Part shown: positions 15,743 through 24,191 of the stretch, in pieces | Numbering within the stretch: the stretch's first letter is position 1 | Layout of the letters: the number at the start of each line of letters is the position of its first letter | Source of the DNA: Tautonia sociabilis | GTDB lineage: Bacteria > Planctomycetota > Planctomycetia > Isosphaerales > Isosphaeraceae | NCBI RefSeq assembly: GCF_003977685.1 | Contig: NZ_RYZH01000033.1 | Location: forward strand, 1 to 64,000 | DNA: 64,000 bases | Reading direction: 5' to 3' | Translations under genes and position numbers: made by a program | The notes under the pieces: model-generated | Told to the model about the DNA's origin: nothing | Seen by the model: the letters and a program-made list of their open reading frames with translations, nothing else | Database searches by the model: none

Positions 15743-18325
15743 ATGCGACGCCCCGCCGCGACGATCCCCCCTCCCGCCCCACCCCTCGGCCGACCGGCCC
15801 CGCTTCTGGGGCCGGTGGCGGCCCTTGTCGCCTTGCTCCCCGTCCTCGGCCTCGGATGCCGTGGCTCGATAGCCAAGGACGAGCCGCCGATCCCCGTCGC
15901 GACCCAGACACCGGCGCGAGCCGACACCGAACCGGCCGAAGTCCCGGCGCCGGCCCCCGAGGGCCGCAACCGCTTGGGGGAGCAAACCAGCCCCTACCTG
16001 CTCCAGCACGAGCACAACCCCGTGCACTGGTATGCCTGGGGGCCCGAGGCGTTCGCAGCGGCGAAGGCACAGGACAAGCCGGTCTTTCTGTCGGTCGGCT
16101 ACCGCTCCTGCTACTGGTGCCACGTCATGGAGCGCGAGTGCTTCATGGACGAAGGCATTGCCGCGCTGCTGAATGAGCACTTTATCAGCATCAAGGTCGA
16201 CCGCGAGGAACGCCCCGACGTCGACCAGGTCTACATGACCGCCTTGCAGGCAATCGCCAACGGCCGGGGAGGCTGGCCGATGTCGATGTTCCTGACCCCC
16301 GACGGCCTTCCCTTCTACGGCGGCACCTACTTCCCGCCCGAGCCCCGAGACGGGATGCCCAGCTTCCCCCAGCTCCTGGAGGCGATCCGGGACGCCTGGG
16401 CCGAACGCCGAGCCGAGGTGGAACAGGACGCCGAGGCGCTCACCGCTTACGTCCGCCGCGTCTTCGACCTCGGCATCGCCCTGGAAGAGGTGCCACTGAA
16501 CCGGGAGCTGGCGTCCTCGGGCATCCCCGCCCTGCTGGCTGAGTACGACCCTCAGCACGGCGGCTTCGGCTTCTCGCCCGCCCGGCCCGAGGGCCCGAAG
16601 TTCCCCGAGCCGGTCAACCTGGTCTACCTGATCGACCAGCACCGCCGAGGCCGTTCGGCCCCCCCCGGCGCCCCGGACTTGCTGAGTGTCGTGCTCAAGA
16701 CGCTCGACCGGATGGCCCGAGGAGGCATCCGAGACCACCTTGCCGGCGGCTACCACCGCTACAGCACCGACCGAGCGTGGCAGGTCCCCCACTTCGAGAA
16801 GATGCTCTACGACAACGCTCAGCTTGTCCCCGTCTTCCTCGACGCCTTCGAGCTGACCGGAGACGAGCGCTGGGCGGCCGAGGCCCGTGCCACCCTCGAC
16901 TTCGTCGCCGACGTCATGGCCGCTCCAGACGGCGGCTTCTCGTCATCGATCGACGCCGAATCCGATGAAGAAGAAGGGCGCTTTTACGTCTGGACGCGCG
17001 ATCAGGTTCAGGACGTCCTCGGCGACGATGCCTCGTACACGCTGTTCGCCACCGTCTTCGGCCTCGACCGCGAACCGAACTTCGAGGGCGATCGATACGT
17101 CCTGACCCGGCCCGACACGCCTGGTTCCGAGGCCGTCACGCTCGGCCTGGCTCCTGAGCAGGTCGAGGACGCCCTCGCCCCGCTCCGAGAGAAGCTCCTG
17201 GAGGCCCGCCGGACGCGCGAGATGCCGTTCATCGATGATACAGTGCTCACGTCCTGGAACGGCCTGATGATCGGCGCCTTCGCCGACGCCGCGAGGCTCC
17301 TCGACTCTCCCCGGTATCTGGAGATCTCCTCGAACGCCGCCGCCTTCGTGCTGGATTCGCTCCGAGACGACGATGGACACCTCCTCCGCGCCTACCGCTC
17401 CGGCTCCGGCAAGCTGGCGGGGTACCTGGAGGATCACGCCTACCTCATCGACGGCCTGCTCCGCCTGCACAAGGCGACCGGCGACCCCCTCTGGCTCGAC
17501 GAGGCCCGGTCGCTCGCCGACCGCATGATTGACGCCTTCGCCGATCCCCGAGGGGGCTTCTTCTTCACGGCCGACGACCATGAGCGCCTCGTCGCCCGAG
17601 TCAAGGAGCCCTTCGACGGCGAGCTCCCCGGCCCGAACGCCGTCGCCATTCGCAACCTGATCTCCCTCCATCGCCTCACTGGCGAGGGTTCGTACCTCGA
17701 ACTGGCCGCCTCCGCCCTTTCGGCGTTCGCCCCGGCCGTCTCCCGGTCGGCGGGCTCGGCGCCGATGATGCTTCTCGCCGTCGACGAATACCTCGATGTG
17801 CAAGACGGCCCGAAGGACGAAGCCGCCTCCTCGTCTCCCGCGTTCGTCCCGGGAGAGCTCCGGCTCCCCCCCGGCGAGGGCAATCCGACTCCTGCCGGCC
17901 CCTCGATCGTGACCGCCCGGGCCGATTCCCCCGCCGATCCAATCCGACCCGGCCAGCCGTTCGAGGTCCGAGTCACGCTGACCATCGCCGATCCCTACCA
18001 CCTCAACGCGAATCCGGCCGGCGCCGCCAACCTGATCCCCACCACGCTTGCTCTTCCGAAAGACGCCCCCGCCGCGCTGGTCTCCGTCGACTACCCCGCC
18101 GGTTCCCCGCTCTCGCTCGCCGGTCAGGACGACCCGATCCCCGTCTACGATGGGACCGCCACCCTCGTCGCCCACCTTCGGCTCCCGGCCGACGCGCCCG
18201 CCGGCCCCTCGTCGCTTCCGATTGTCATCCGCTACCAGGCATGCGACGACCGCTCCTGTCTTGCGCCCGCTCTCCTGGAATTCAACGTCCCGATCGAGGT
18301 CGCTCCGGTCGATCCCGAACCCTGA
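15743..18325 (+). CDS. DUF255 (YyaL-type) thioredoxin-like protein fused to a DsbD-like N-terminal domain
   Basis: 860 residues. An N-terminal hydrophobic segment ends at G-L-G-C-R-G, a weak lipobox, so the protein is exported or membrane-attached. Residues ~75-240 form the DUF255 thioredoxin-like domain: Q-T-S-P-Y-L-L-Q-H-E-H-N-P-V-H-W-Y-A-W, then C123-Y-W-C126-H-V-M-E-R and K-V-D-R-E-E-R-P-D-V-D. The middle (~240-690) is an alpha/alpha-barrel-like region, as in YyaL/SPATA20 proteins. Residues ~712-856 add a beta-sandwich like the periplasmic alpha domain of DsbD, with a Cys pair C834-x4-C839 in Y-Q-A-C-D-D-R-S-C. Usual YyaL proteins are about 680-700 residues and lack this tail. A role in disulfide exchange outside the cytoplasm is inferred; the reaction is unproven. 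Confidence 0.85.
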   Translation: MRRPAATIPPPAPPLGRPAPLLGPVAALVALLPVLGLGCRGSIAKDEPPIPVATQTPARADTEPAEVPAPAPEGRNRLGEQTSPYLLQHEHNPVHWYAWGPEAFAAAKAQDKPVFLSVGYRSCYWCHVMERECFMDEGIAALLNEHFISIKVDREERPDVDQVYMTALQAIANGRGGWPMSMFLTPDGLPFYGGTYFPPEPRDGMPSFPQLLEAIRDAWAERRAEVEQDAEALTAYVRRVFDLGIALEEVPLNRELASSGIPALLAEYDPQHGGFGFSPARPEGPKFPEPVNLVYLIDQHRRGRSAPPGAPDLLSVVLKTLDRMARGGIRDHLAGGYHRYSTDRAWQVPHFEKMLYDNAQLVPVFLDAFELTGDERWAAEARATLDFVADVMAAPDGGFSSSIDAESDEEEGRFYVWTRDQVQDVLGDDASYTLFATVFGLDREPNFEGDRYVLTRPDTPGSEAVTLGLAPEQVEDALAPLREKLLEARRTREMPFIDDTVLTSWNGLMIGAFADAARLLDSPRYLEISSNAAAFVLDSLRDDDGHLLRAYRSGSGKLAGYLEDHAYLIDGLLRLHKATGDPLWLDEARSLADRMIDAFADPRGGFFFTADDHERLVARVKEPFDGELPGPNAVAIRNLISLHRLTGEGSYLELAASALSAFAPAVSRSAGSAPMMLLAVDEYLDVQDGPKDEAASSSPAFVPGELRLPPGEGNPTPAGPSIVTARADSPADPIRPGQPFEVRVTLTIADPYHLNANPAGAANLIPTTLALPKDAPAALVSVDYPAGSPLSLAGQDDPIPVYDGTATLVAHLRLPADAPAGPSSLPIVIRYQACDDRSCLAPALLEFNVPIEVAPVDPEP

Positions 18326-18357
18326 TCGCTCGTCCTTGTCGGAGCCTCCGGCACCTC

Positions 18358-18378
18358 GGAGAGGGGTGTCCCCTCTCC
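18358..18378 (+). terminator. Perfect 9-bp hairpin after the DUF255 gene
   Basis: GGAGAGGGG (18358-18366), loop TGT, CCCCTCTCC (18370-18378). It begins 33 bases after the stop codon at 18325 and ends 57 bases before the truB start. No U-tract follows. It could end transcription or act as an RNA-stabilising hairpin between the two genes. Confidence 0.5.
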
Positions 18379-18434
18379 GCCCGCCGGGTCTTTCGTCATC
18401 CCGCAGTCGTCATCAGCCATCCTCGGAGAGTCCG

Positions 18435-19367
18435 TTGCCCGCCCGCGACCGCCCCCCGACACCTCCCGTTCCCCTCATCGGCCTTCTCAACCTGGACAAG
18501 CCGACCGGCATCACCTCGAGAGACGCTGTGGACCTCGTCGCCCGTCCCTTGAAGCGGTGGAAGGTGAAGGTCGGCCATGCCGGCACACTCGACCCGCTCG
18601 CCTCCGGCGTGCTGGTGGTCGCGGTTGGGCCGGCGACCCGCCTGATTGAACGCGTCCAGGACCAATCGAAGACCTACACCGCCACGATCCTGCTCGGGGC
18701 CACCAGCGACACTCTCGACGCCGACGGCGTCATCTCCCCCGTGGCGGGCGCCGTCCCTCCTCACGAGGATCGGGTCCGAGCCGCCCTTGCCTCCCAGGTC
18801 GGCGAGATCGAGCAGCGTCCGCCCGCCTTCTCCGCCCTCCGGGTCGGCGGCAAGCGGGCCTACGAACTGGCCCGAGATGGCCGGGAGGTGGAGCTGGCGC
18901 CCCGTCGGGTCCGCATCGATCGCGTGGAGCTTCTCCGATACGAATGGCCTCGACTGGAGATCGAGGTCGATTGCGGCTCAGGCACCTACATCCGCTCGAT
19001 CGCCCGAGACGTGGGGGAGGGCCTCGGATGCGGCGGCCTGATCGAAGTCCTTCGCCGCACCCGGATCGGTCCGTTCCGCGTCGAGGAGGCAACCCTGGCC
19101 GTGGCGGAAGCCCTCACGCTCGAGTCGATCCCCCGGCTCCTGCGCCCCGCGGTCGACGCCGTCCCCGAACTCCCCCGGCTGGTCCTCACCGAGCGGCAAG
19201 CCGCCCTCGTCCGGCTCGGGCAGCCCCTGGGAGCCCGGTCGGGAGTCTCCCCGCCGGGAGAGCCAGGCGAGGTCGCGCTGCTTGGCCCCGACCGCGCTCT
19301 TCTCGCCCTCGCCGAGTCGGACCCCGACGCTGGCCTCTACCGCCCTCGTCGGGTCCTCCCGGGCTGA
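18435..19367 (+). CDS. truB: tRNA pseudouridine(55) synthase TruB
   Basis: 310 residues, close to the usual ~300. It isomerises U55 in the T-loop of tRNAs. I choose a TTG start because the next upstream ATG lies inside the previous gene and GGAGAG sits about 5 bases before this TTG. The N-terminal signature G-L-L-N-L-D-K-P-T-G-I-T-S is followed by the catalytic loop G-H-A-G-T-L-D-P-L-A-S-G-V-L with its Asp. Other family blocks are Q-R-P-P-A-F-S-A-L-R-V-G-G-K-R-A-Y and C-G-S-G-T-Y-I-R-S-I-A-R-D. The C-terminal part (about 230-310) fits the TruB second domain. infB and rbfA, frequent neighbours elsewhere, are not in this window. Confidence 0.95.
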   Translation: MPARDRPPTPPVPLIGLLNLDKPTGITSRDAVDLVARPLKRWKVKVGHAGTLDPLASGVLVVAVGPATRLIERVQDQSKTYTATILLGATSDTLDADGVISPVAGAVPPHEDRVRAALASQVGEIEQRPPAFSALRVGGKRAYELARDGREVELAPRRVRIDRVELLRYEWPRLEIEVDCGSGTYIRSIARDVGEGLGCGGLIEVLRRTRIGPFRVEEATLAVAEALTLESIPRLLRPAVDAVPELPRLVLTERQAALVRLGQPLGARSGVSPPGEPGEVALLGPDRALLALAESDPDAGLYRPRRVLPG

Positions 19368-19472
19368 TCGATACCAGTCCCATCTGGGATTCTCTCGAAC
19401 AATCCCCGCCGATGGGACGAACTTCAGAAGGGCTCCTGGTGTCGATTCTCCCGGCCCAGCGGTCTCCTGTCG

Positions 19473-19502
19473 TTGACGGCCTCCGCTGAGCCGTCCTAGA
19501 AT
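19473..19502 (+). promoter_or_regulatory. sigma70-like promoter of hflX
   Basis: TTGACG (19473-19478), an 18-base spacer, then TAGAAT (19497-19502). The predicted transcription start near 19509 leaves a leader of about 98 bases before the TTG start of hflX. Both hexamers are good matches in GC-rich DNA. Confidence 0.6.
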
Positions 19503-19606
19503 CGGCGCGGGGACAAGAACCCGCAGGGTCGCCCCGGATCGCTCAATCGACACCGACCGGCGTTCCGATCACCCCCTCCCACCTCCCTTCGAGGGTCAGA
19601 GCCGCC

Positions 19607-20911
19607 TTGACCGAACTCAAGAGCACCGAGCGCAAGGATCTCAGGGAACGGGCCATCCTCGTCGGCGTCCTGTTGCCTGACGGCCGGTACAACCCGGAGG
19701 ACCCCCTCGACGAGATCCGCGGGCTAGCCAAGACGGCGGGCCTGGTCGTCGTCGGTTCCCTGCTCCAGAAGCGGCAACAGGTGGATATTGCCACCGTCGT
19801 CGGCTCCGGCAAGGTTCACGAGCTGAAGGAGCTCTGCGAGGCCCAGGAGGCCGACCTTGTCGTTGTCGACCACGATCTCAGCCCCTCCCAGGGACGCAAC
19901 CTGGAGAAGGCCCTCGGGGTGAAGGTCATCGACCGCACCGAGGTCATCCTTGACATCTTCGCCACTCACGCCCAGACCAACGAGGCCCGGCTCCAGGTTG
20001 AGCTAGCCCAGCTCGAATACTCCCTGCCCCGCCTGAAGCGCCTGTGGACCCACCTGTCGCGTTACAAGGGCGGCATCGGGGTGCGGGGTCCTGGTGAGAA
20101 GCAGTTGGAGACGGACCGCCGGCTTGTCGAGGGGCGCATCCAGGATCTCAAGGCCAAGCTGCAGAAGATCCAGGCGAGGAAGGAGCGAGAGGTCGCCGCC
20201 CGAGACGCCGTGCCCACCGTCTCGCTCGTCGGCTACACCAACGCCGGCAAGTCCACGTTGATGAATGCGTTGACCGGTGCCGGTGTCCTTGTCGAGAACA
20301 AGCTCTTTGCCACCCTCGACACCCGTACCCGCCGCTGGAACTTCTCCGGAGGCGGCCACTTCCTGCTGTCCGACACGGTCGGCTTCATCCGAGACCTGCC
20401 GCACTCCCTCGTCGCCTCATTCAAGGCCACGCTCGAGGAGGCCAGCCAGGCGGATCTCTTGCTGCACGTCGTCGACGCCTCCAGCCCCGAGGCCGAGGCC
20501 CAGATCGAGGCGGTCAACGCCGTGCTTGACGAGATCGGCCTCCTTGACCATCCGACGATCCTGGTCCTGAACAAGGCCGACCAGGTCCCCGACCGCTCCT
20601 ATCTCGATGTCCTCCGCGCCCATCATGACGAGTCGATCGTCGTCAGCGCCGCCACCGGTGACGGCCTCGATCGGCTCGAGCAGGCCGTCCGCGAGGCGAT
20701 CAACGAGTCGGCACTTGACGCCGAGATCGAGACCACCGTCGGCAATGGTCGCGTGCTCAGCTACCTTGCCCAGCATGCGTTGATCCGGAATCGCCGCTAC
20801 TCCGATGGGGACCGGGTCACCGTCGACTGCCGCCTCCCCCGCCGCTGTCTCGGCTACCTCGCCGAGCACGGTGTCGACGTCCGCACCAACGGCCAGCGTC
20901 TGTACGCCTGA
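19607..20911 (+). CDS. hflX: GTPase HflX
   Basis: 434 residues. A TTG start follows GAGGG. HflX binds 50S ribosomes and splits stalled or stressed 70S particles. The N-terminal domain (~1-190) carries V-V-V-D-H-D-L-S-P-S-Q-G-R-N-L-E, I-L-D-I-F-A-T-H-A-Q-T-N-E-A and the hallmark glycine-rich segment G-G-I-G-V-R-G-P-G-E-K-Q-L-E. The G domain shows the P-loop G-Y-T-N-A-G-K-S-T (about 206-214), D-T-V-G-F-I-R-D-L-P and N-K-A-D. It follows truB on the same strand but has its own promoter. A GC hairpin lies 21 bases after its stop. Confidence 0.97.
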   Translation: MTELKSTERKDLRERAILVGVLLPDGRYNPEDPLDEIRGLAKTAGLVVVGSLLQKRQQVDIATVVGSGKVHELKELCEAQEADLVVVDHDLSPSQGRNLEKALGVKVIDRTEVILDIFATHAQTNEARLQVELAQLEYSLPRLKRLWTHLSRYKGGIGVRGPGEKQLETDRRLVEGRIQDLKAKLQKIQARKEREVAARDAVPTVSLVGYTNAGKSTLMNALTGAGVLVENKLFATLDTRTRRWNFSGGGHFLLSDTVGFIRDLPHSLVASFKATLEEASQADLLLHVVDASSPEAEAQIEAVNAVLDEIGLLDHPTILVLNKADQVPDRSYLDVLRAHHDESIVVSAATGDGLDRLEQAVREAINESALDAEIETTVGNGRVLSYLAQHALIRNRRYSDGDRVTVDCRLPRRCLGYLAEHGVDVRTNGQRLYA

Positions 20912-21210
20912 GCCGACGAGACGATCCTACCGGGAGGGCTGGCCGATTCTCCGCCGGCCCTCCGACGTTCCTCCAATCGCCAAGCCGCTCAAGAACGAGC
21001 ACCGACCCCTCGGGGCGGTGCTCTCCGCTCGACCTCCGCTCGCACCGCTTCCCCGATCCTGCCCGATTGGTTCGGATTCGACTTTCTTGATGAATTTCCT
21101 CGCTGGACCCCGGCGACATCGGCCCTCGTTGCTGTCCAGAACGAGCCCGTCGGCCCTGGCCGTCCGATCGTGCGCGGACATCCCGACCCGGGAACCTTCG
21201 ACCGGCCGGC
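20912..21210. other. Convergent intergenic region after hflX
   Basis: 299 bases between hflX and the minus-strand tiny membrane protein gene. It holds the hairpin at 20933-20963; the rest shows no credible gene or RNA. Confidence 0.5.
20933..20963 (+). terminator. 11-bp GC hairpin downstream of hflX
   Basis: GGAGGGCTGGC (20933-20943) pairs with GCCGGCCCTCC (20953-20963), including one G-T pair, around a 9-base loop. It starts 21 bases after the hflX stop and faces a convergent gene. There is no U-run. Confidence 0.55.
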
Positions 21211-21396
21211 TCAGAACAGGTCATTGGGTAGGTCGGGCTTCAATCGCATCGTCTCCTTCAGATCATTGGAGTTCTTCCAGAGCAGCACGATCACGGCGAT
21301 CGCGTTGAAGATCAGGCCGAGGATGAACCACAGCCACGGGTTCCTCCCCGTGTTCTGCGCCCAAAGGGCGCAGAAACCGCCGAACAGAAGGAGCAC
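21211..21396 (-). CDS. Tiny two-helix membrane protein
   Basis: 61 residues from a GTG at 21396. The start is uncertain: the frame is open upstream to a stop at 21442-21444, and no ATG is available. Two hydrophobic segments are visible (residues ~1-13 and ~21-40, W-L-W-F-I-L-G-L-I-F-N-A-I-A-V-I), separated by a short polar loop Q-N-T-G-R-N-P. A charged cytoplasmic-like tail K-P-D-L-P-N-D-L-F follows. It lies immediately after the small secreted coiled-coil gene at 21442 and is probably co-transcribed with it. The function is unknown. The hydrophobic pattern with flanking charges argues against a chance open frame. Confidence 0.55.
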   Translation of the reverse strand: MLLLFGGFCALWAQNTGRNPWLWFILGLIFNAIAVIVLLWKNSNDLKETMRLKPDLPNDLF

Positions 21397-21441
21397 GGTC
21401 CACCCGACCTCGTTGTGTTTGATGATCGTTCGGGATTCCGT

Positions 21442-21624
21442 TCAGCGTTCCAGGTCCTCGACGTCCGACCGCAGCCGACACACGTCGGATTCGAGTCCCT
21501 CGATCGCCCGCTCCAGTTCCGCGATTCGGCCCCCGAAGTCCTGGGCCGGGGCAGGGGAGGGCATCCCGCCGATCGGGAGCAGCGCGAACAGCAGGACGAA
21601 CTTCACAATGCGAAGGCGACTCAT
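21442..21624 (-). CDS. Small secreted coiled-coil protein
   Basis: 60 residues. An excellent ribosome site, GGAGGACGGAG, precedes the ATG at 21624. Residues 1-27 form a signal peptide (M-S-R-L-R-I-V-K-F-V-L-L-F-A-L-L, ending near P-A-Q-D). The mature part, about 33 residues, has leucines and isoleucines at heptad spacing (I-A-E-L-E-R-A-I-E-G-L-E-S-D-V) and a single Cys. It would form a short coiled coil, perhaps a homodimer linked by its cysteine. Function unknown. The tiny membrane protein gene follows 45 bases downstream. Confidence 0.65.
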   Translation of the reverse strand: MSRLRIVKFVLLFALLPIGGMPSPAPAQDFGGRIAELERAIEGLESDVCRLRSDVEDLER

Positions 21625-21896
21625 CTCCGTCCTCCGAAGCCGATCACTCGGGGAGAGGCCCGACGGGCGCCTCGAATGGTCGATTGAGCGGCGAGCGGCC
21701 GATGGAGGAGATTCGTCTCCGGTTGCCGATTCTTGTCAGGACCAGGTCGGCCGGAGGCCAGGGACCAGACTTGCCCTCACGACCCAGCCAAGGCTCCCGC
21801 TCTCGAACGACCTGGACCTCTCGGCGAATTGCTGAAATGTCCCCGGCCCTCGCTCCGAGGGGTCTGGAAGAGGATGCCGAGGGCCGGAAGACGGGC

Positions 21897-22352
21897 TCAC
21901 CGAACCTGGATCTTGATGTCGGCCGCGTCGGTCCCGCCGGGGGGGACGGCGTACTCGACGGTCTGGGGAGTGAGCTGCTTCGGCTGGTTTCCCTGGGCGA
22001 CGAAGTACTCGAGGTCGTTCTCGTCGTCGGGGTCGAGCAGGGGATCGAGCACGGGGTCGGGCGTCACCGTCATGGGGGGCGTGATGGTGACGCGGTGGTT
22101 CCCGACCACGGCGCCCTTACGGCCGTCGATGGTCTGCAGCTCGAAGTGACCCTGCTCGTCGGTCTGGCCGCCGGAATTGAGGTTCGGGTCCTCGGTGTCG
22201 GTCGGCTCGAAGATGACGGTCGCGCGGGCGAGCGGCTCGCCGTTGACGACGACCGTTCCCGAGACCGGGACCAGCTCCGGCCCGGCGTCACCGCAACCGG
22301 CGGCGAGGGTAAGCAGCCCGACCGAAACGAATGTGACGATACGAAGGCTCAT
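21897..22352 (-). CDS. Small lipoprotein with carboxypeptidase-regulatory-like beta fold
   Basis: 151 residues. It has a lipoprotein signal with lipobox L-A-A-G-C-G. The mature protein begins V-P-V-S-G-T-V-V-V-N-G-E-P-L-A-R-A-T-V-I-F-E-P, the pattern of the carboxypeptidase-regulatory-like/transthyretin-like fold that planctomycetes encode in large numbers. These small proteins very often sit directly after a DUF1559 gene, as here: the DUF1559 stop lies 151 bases upstream on the same strand. The partner or substrate is unknown. The end of the protein is Pro/Gly-rich. Confidence 0.8.
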   Translation of the reverse strand: MSLRIVTFVSVGLLTLAAGCGDAGPELVPVSGTVVVNGEPLARATVIFEPTDTEDPNLNSGGQTDEQGHFELQTIDGRKGAVVGNHRVTITPPMTVTPDPVLDPLLDPDDENDLEYFVAQGNQPKQLTPQTVEYAVPPGGTDAADIKIQVR

Positions 22353-22503
22353 TGATCGACGCTTCCCCTGGGGATCGTGGACTCGAATGGCCCGGCCCGC
22401 CCCGGACCGGCAGGCCTCGGAGACGAGCGGGGCCCGCCCGGCCGGGACAGCCCTGAGGGGCACCGGCCGGGCGGGTCTCGAAGTGAACAGAGTCCCGGAG
22501 CGA

Positions 22504-23559
22504 TCAGTACTGGTCGGCGCTGAGCACCTCACCGCCGGCGATCGAGGCCAGAGGCATCCAGACGCCCCTCAGGCTGATCGACTCCTTGAGAAAGATCACC
22601 GAGCCGTCGGCCTTCAGTGCGTTCAGGCCGCCGGGATGGAAGCTGGCGAAACCTCGTTTGCACGTGTTGCTGCTTGGGGCGCCTCCGCTTCGCTGCTGGA
22701 AGAGGCAGAGGTCGTAGTCGGGAACCATGTAGCCGGGCTTCCACGGCTGGGCCGACGACTGGTTGTAAGACGTGTAGGTGTAGGCCCAGAAGGTCCGTCG
22801 ACGGTTCGAGGTCTTCGTGCCGTACTCCGAAACCATCAGGGTGTTGGACGTGCCGTCCCGAATCGAGGCGATGCGCTCGACCGAAAGCCCCCGGGCGGGA
22901 TGTTGTGGGTCCCCGCGGCCGGTGATGACGTACGGTCCGGACGTCGGCACGACGTGCATCACGCCGCGCCAGCCCATGGGAACCAACCCGGCCCGAATCT
23001 GAGCGCCGACACCGGCATCGTCCCACATGTACTCGCCGTGGATCCCCTCCGTCGCACCGCTGATGCAGCGGTAGGAGCCCGGGGCGTATTGCAGGTCGTG
23101 CGCGGCTCCCGGACCGCTCGCCGGCTCCTCGGTGCGGTCGGTGTTCTCGTCGGAGGGGCAGATCATCGTATTGAGGATCGTCACCCGCACCGTCCCATTC
23201 TCCATCACCGCCTGGCCGGCCAGCGGGTGCCAGGGGAAGTGGCTGTCGTTGCCCAGCTCGTAGTTATAGGCATTGTTCAGCGATGTGCCCTCCATGAAGG
23301 GCAGGATTGCCAGCGCCCAGGTCGTCAGGTTCGGGGCGCTGCAGCACCAGCCGGAGGCGATGCTGCCGGGAGGAAAGCTGCCAAAGGCGCTCTCGTAATT
23401 ATGGATCGCCAGCCCGATCTGCTTGAGGTTGTTCGAGCACTGGGCGCGGCGGGCGGCCTCGCGGGCCGATTGCACCGCCGGCAACAGCAGCGCGATGAGC
23501 ACACCGATGATCGCGATCACCACCAGCAACTCAATCAGCGTGAAGGCACGACGCTTCAT
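22504..23559 (-). CDS. DUF1559 protein with type IV prepilin-like leader
   Basis: 351 residues. A strong Shine-Dalgarno (GGAGGGAG) precedes the ATG at 23559. The N-terminus is a prepilin cleavage/methylation signal, [17 protein letters not shown], so a prepilin peptidase should process it and the hydrophobic helix should pack as in a pseudopilin. The DUF1559 body follows ([21 protein letters not shown]). Near the C-terminus is the H-x9-DG motif, [12 protein letters not shown]. This family is massively expanded in planctomycetes; its function is not settled. It is probably co-transcribed with the small lipoprotein gene at 21897. Confidence 0.93.
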   Translation of the reverse strand: MKRRAFTLIELLVVIAIIGVLIALLLPAVQSAREAARRAQCSNNLKQIGLAIHNYESAFGSFPPGSIASGWCCSAPNLTTWALAILPFMEGTSLNNAYNYELGNDSHFPWHPLAGQAVMENGTVRVTILNTMICPSDENTDRTEEPASGPGAAHDLQYAPGSYRCISGATEGIHGEYMWDDAGVGAQIRAGLVPMGWRGVMHVVPTSGPYVITGRGDPQHPARGLSVERIASIRDGTSNTLMVSEYGTKTSNRRRTFWAYTYTSYNQSSAQPWKPGYMVPDYDLCLFQQRSGGAPSSNTCKRGFASFHPGGLNALKADGSVIFLKESISLRGVWMPLASIAGGEVLSADQY

Positions 23560-24191
23560 GGGGCTCTCCCTCCTCTCAAGCCGAGAAGTCGGGAACTTCC
23601 CGAACTTGGATCGATAATCCCGATTTCGGTCACGAACCGGGACGACGAACGCGGCCCGGCCCTCGGTCGGCCTCGATCTCGACGAGACGATCGTCACCGG
23701 CAGGATCCCACGACGCGCTCCGATCCTCCCGATCGAGGCCCCCTGATCCCCAGATGACTTGCACGTGGCGATGTGAAGCGTGCCAGGAAATGGCAGCCTT
23801 ATTAATGCCGGCCACTTCCCATCGGGTCAAGGAATAAATCCCAAAAGAGGGAACAAACAGCGCGCCGTCACCCGCCGCCGATCCATCGAGCCTCTTCCGG
23901 AACGATGCCCGATCGGTTGTGATGCCGGAATCCCTCGATGACGGCCCCTGGGCCGAAGCGGCCGGGGTTGTGTCTCGCCAGGAGTCGGGAGCCCTCCGCG
24001 CCCCCGGGGAGCGACACGAACTGACGCACCGAGCATCGGAAGGTCAGCAATCGAGACCATCCGGGATGGCGCATCGCCCCGGCCCCGGGGCGGCCTCGCG
24101 CAGCAGCCGACCGCGCCCGATTGTGCGCGGGAGATGAAGAACGCAGCCGGGAGCGGAGCGAGATCGGTTCGACCGGGAAGTCGATCCTGGA
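23560..24191. other. Long intergenic region upstream of the DUF1559 gene
   Basis: 632 bases with no credible gene; the open frames are short and basic. The stretch 23760-23860 is clearly richer in A+T than its surroundings and holds the minus-strand promoter candidate at 23802-23830. Nothing else was recognised. Confidence 0.5.
23802..23830 (-). promoter_or_regulatory. sigma70-like promoter of the DUF1559/lipoprotein pair
   Basis: On the minus strand TTGACC (23830-23825) and CATTAA (23807-23802) are 17 bases apart, within an AT-rich island. TTAATA or TAATAA just downstream are alternative -10 choices. Transcription would start near 23795, giving a leader of about 235 bases before the ATG at 23559. 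Confidence 0.45.

Noticed and set aside
19368-19472. Possible tRNA or small RNA in the truB-hflX gap
   Set aside because: A short TCCCA...TGGGA pairing is present, but there is no cloverleaf, T-loop or anticodon arm.
22177-23757. 526-residue plus-strand open frame opposite the DUF1559 gene
   Set aside because: The minus strand carries the prepilin leader, the H-x9-DG motif and a strong ribosome site.
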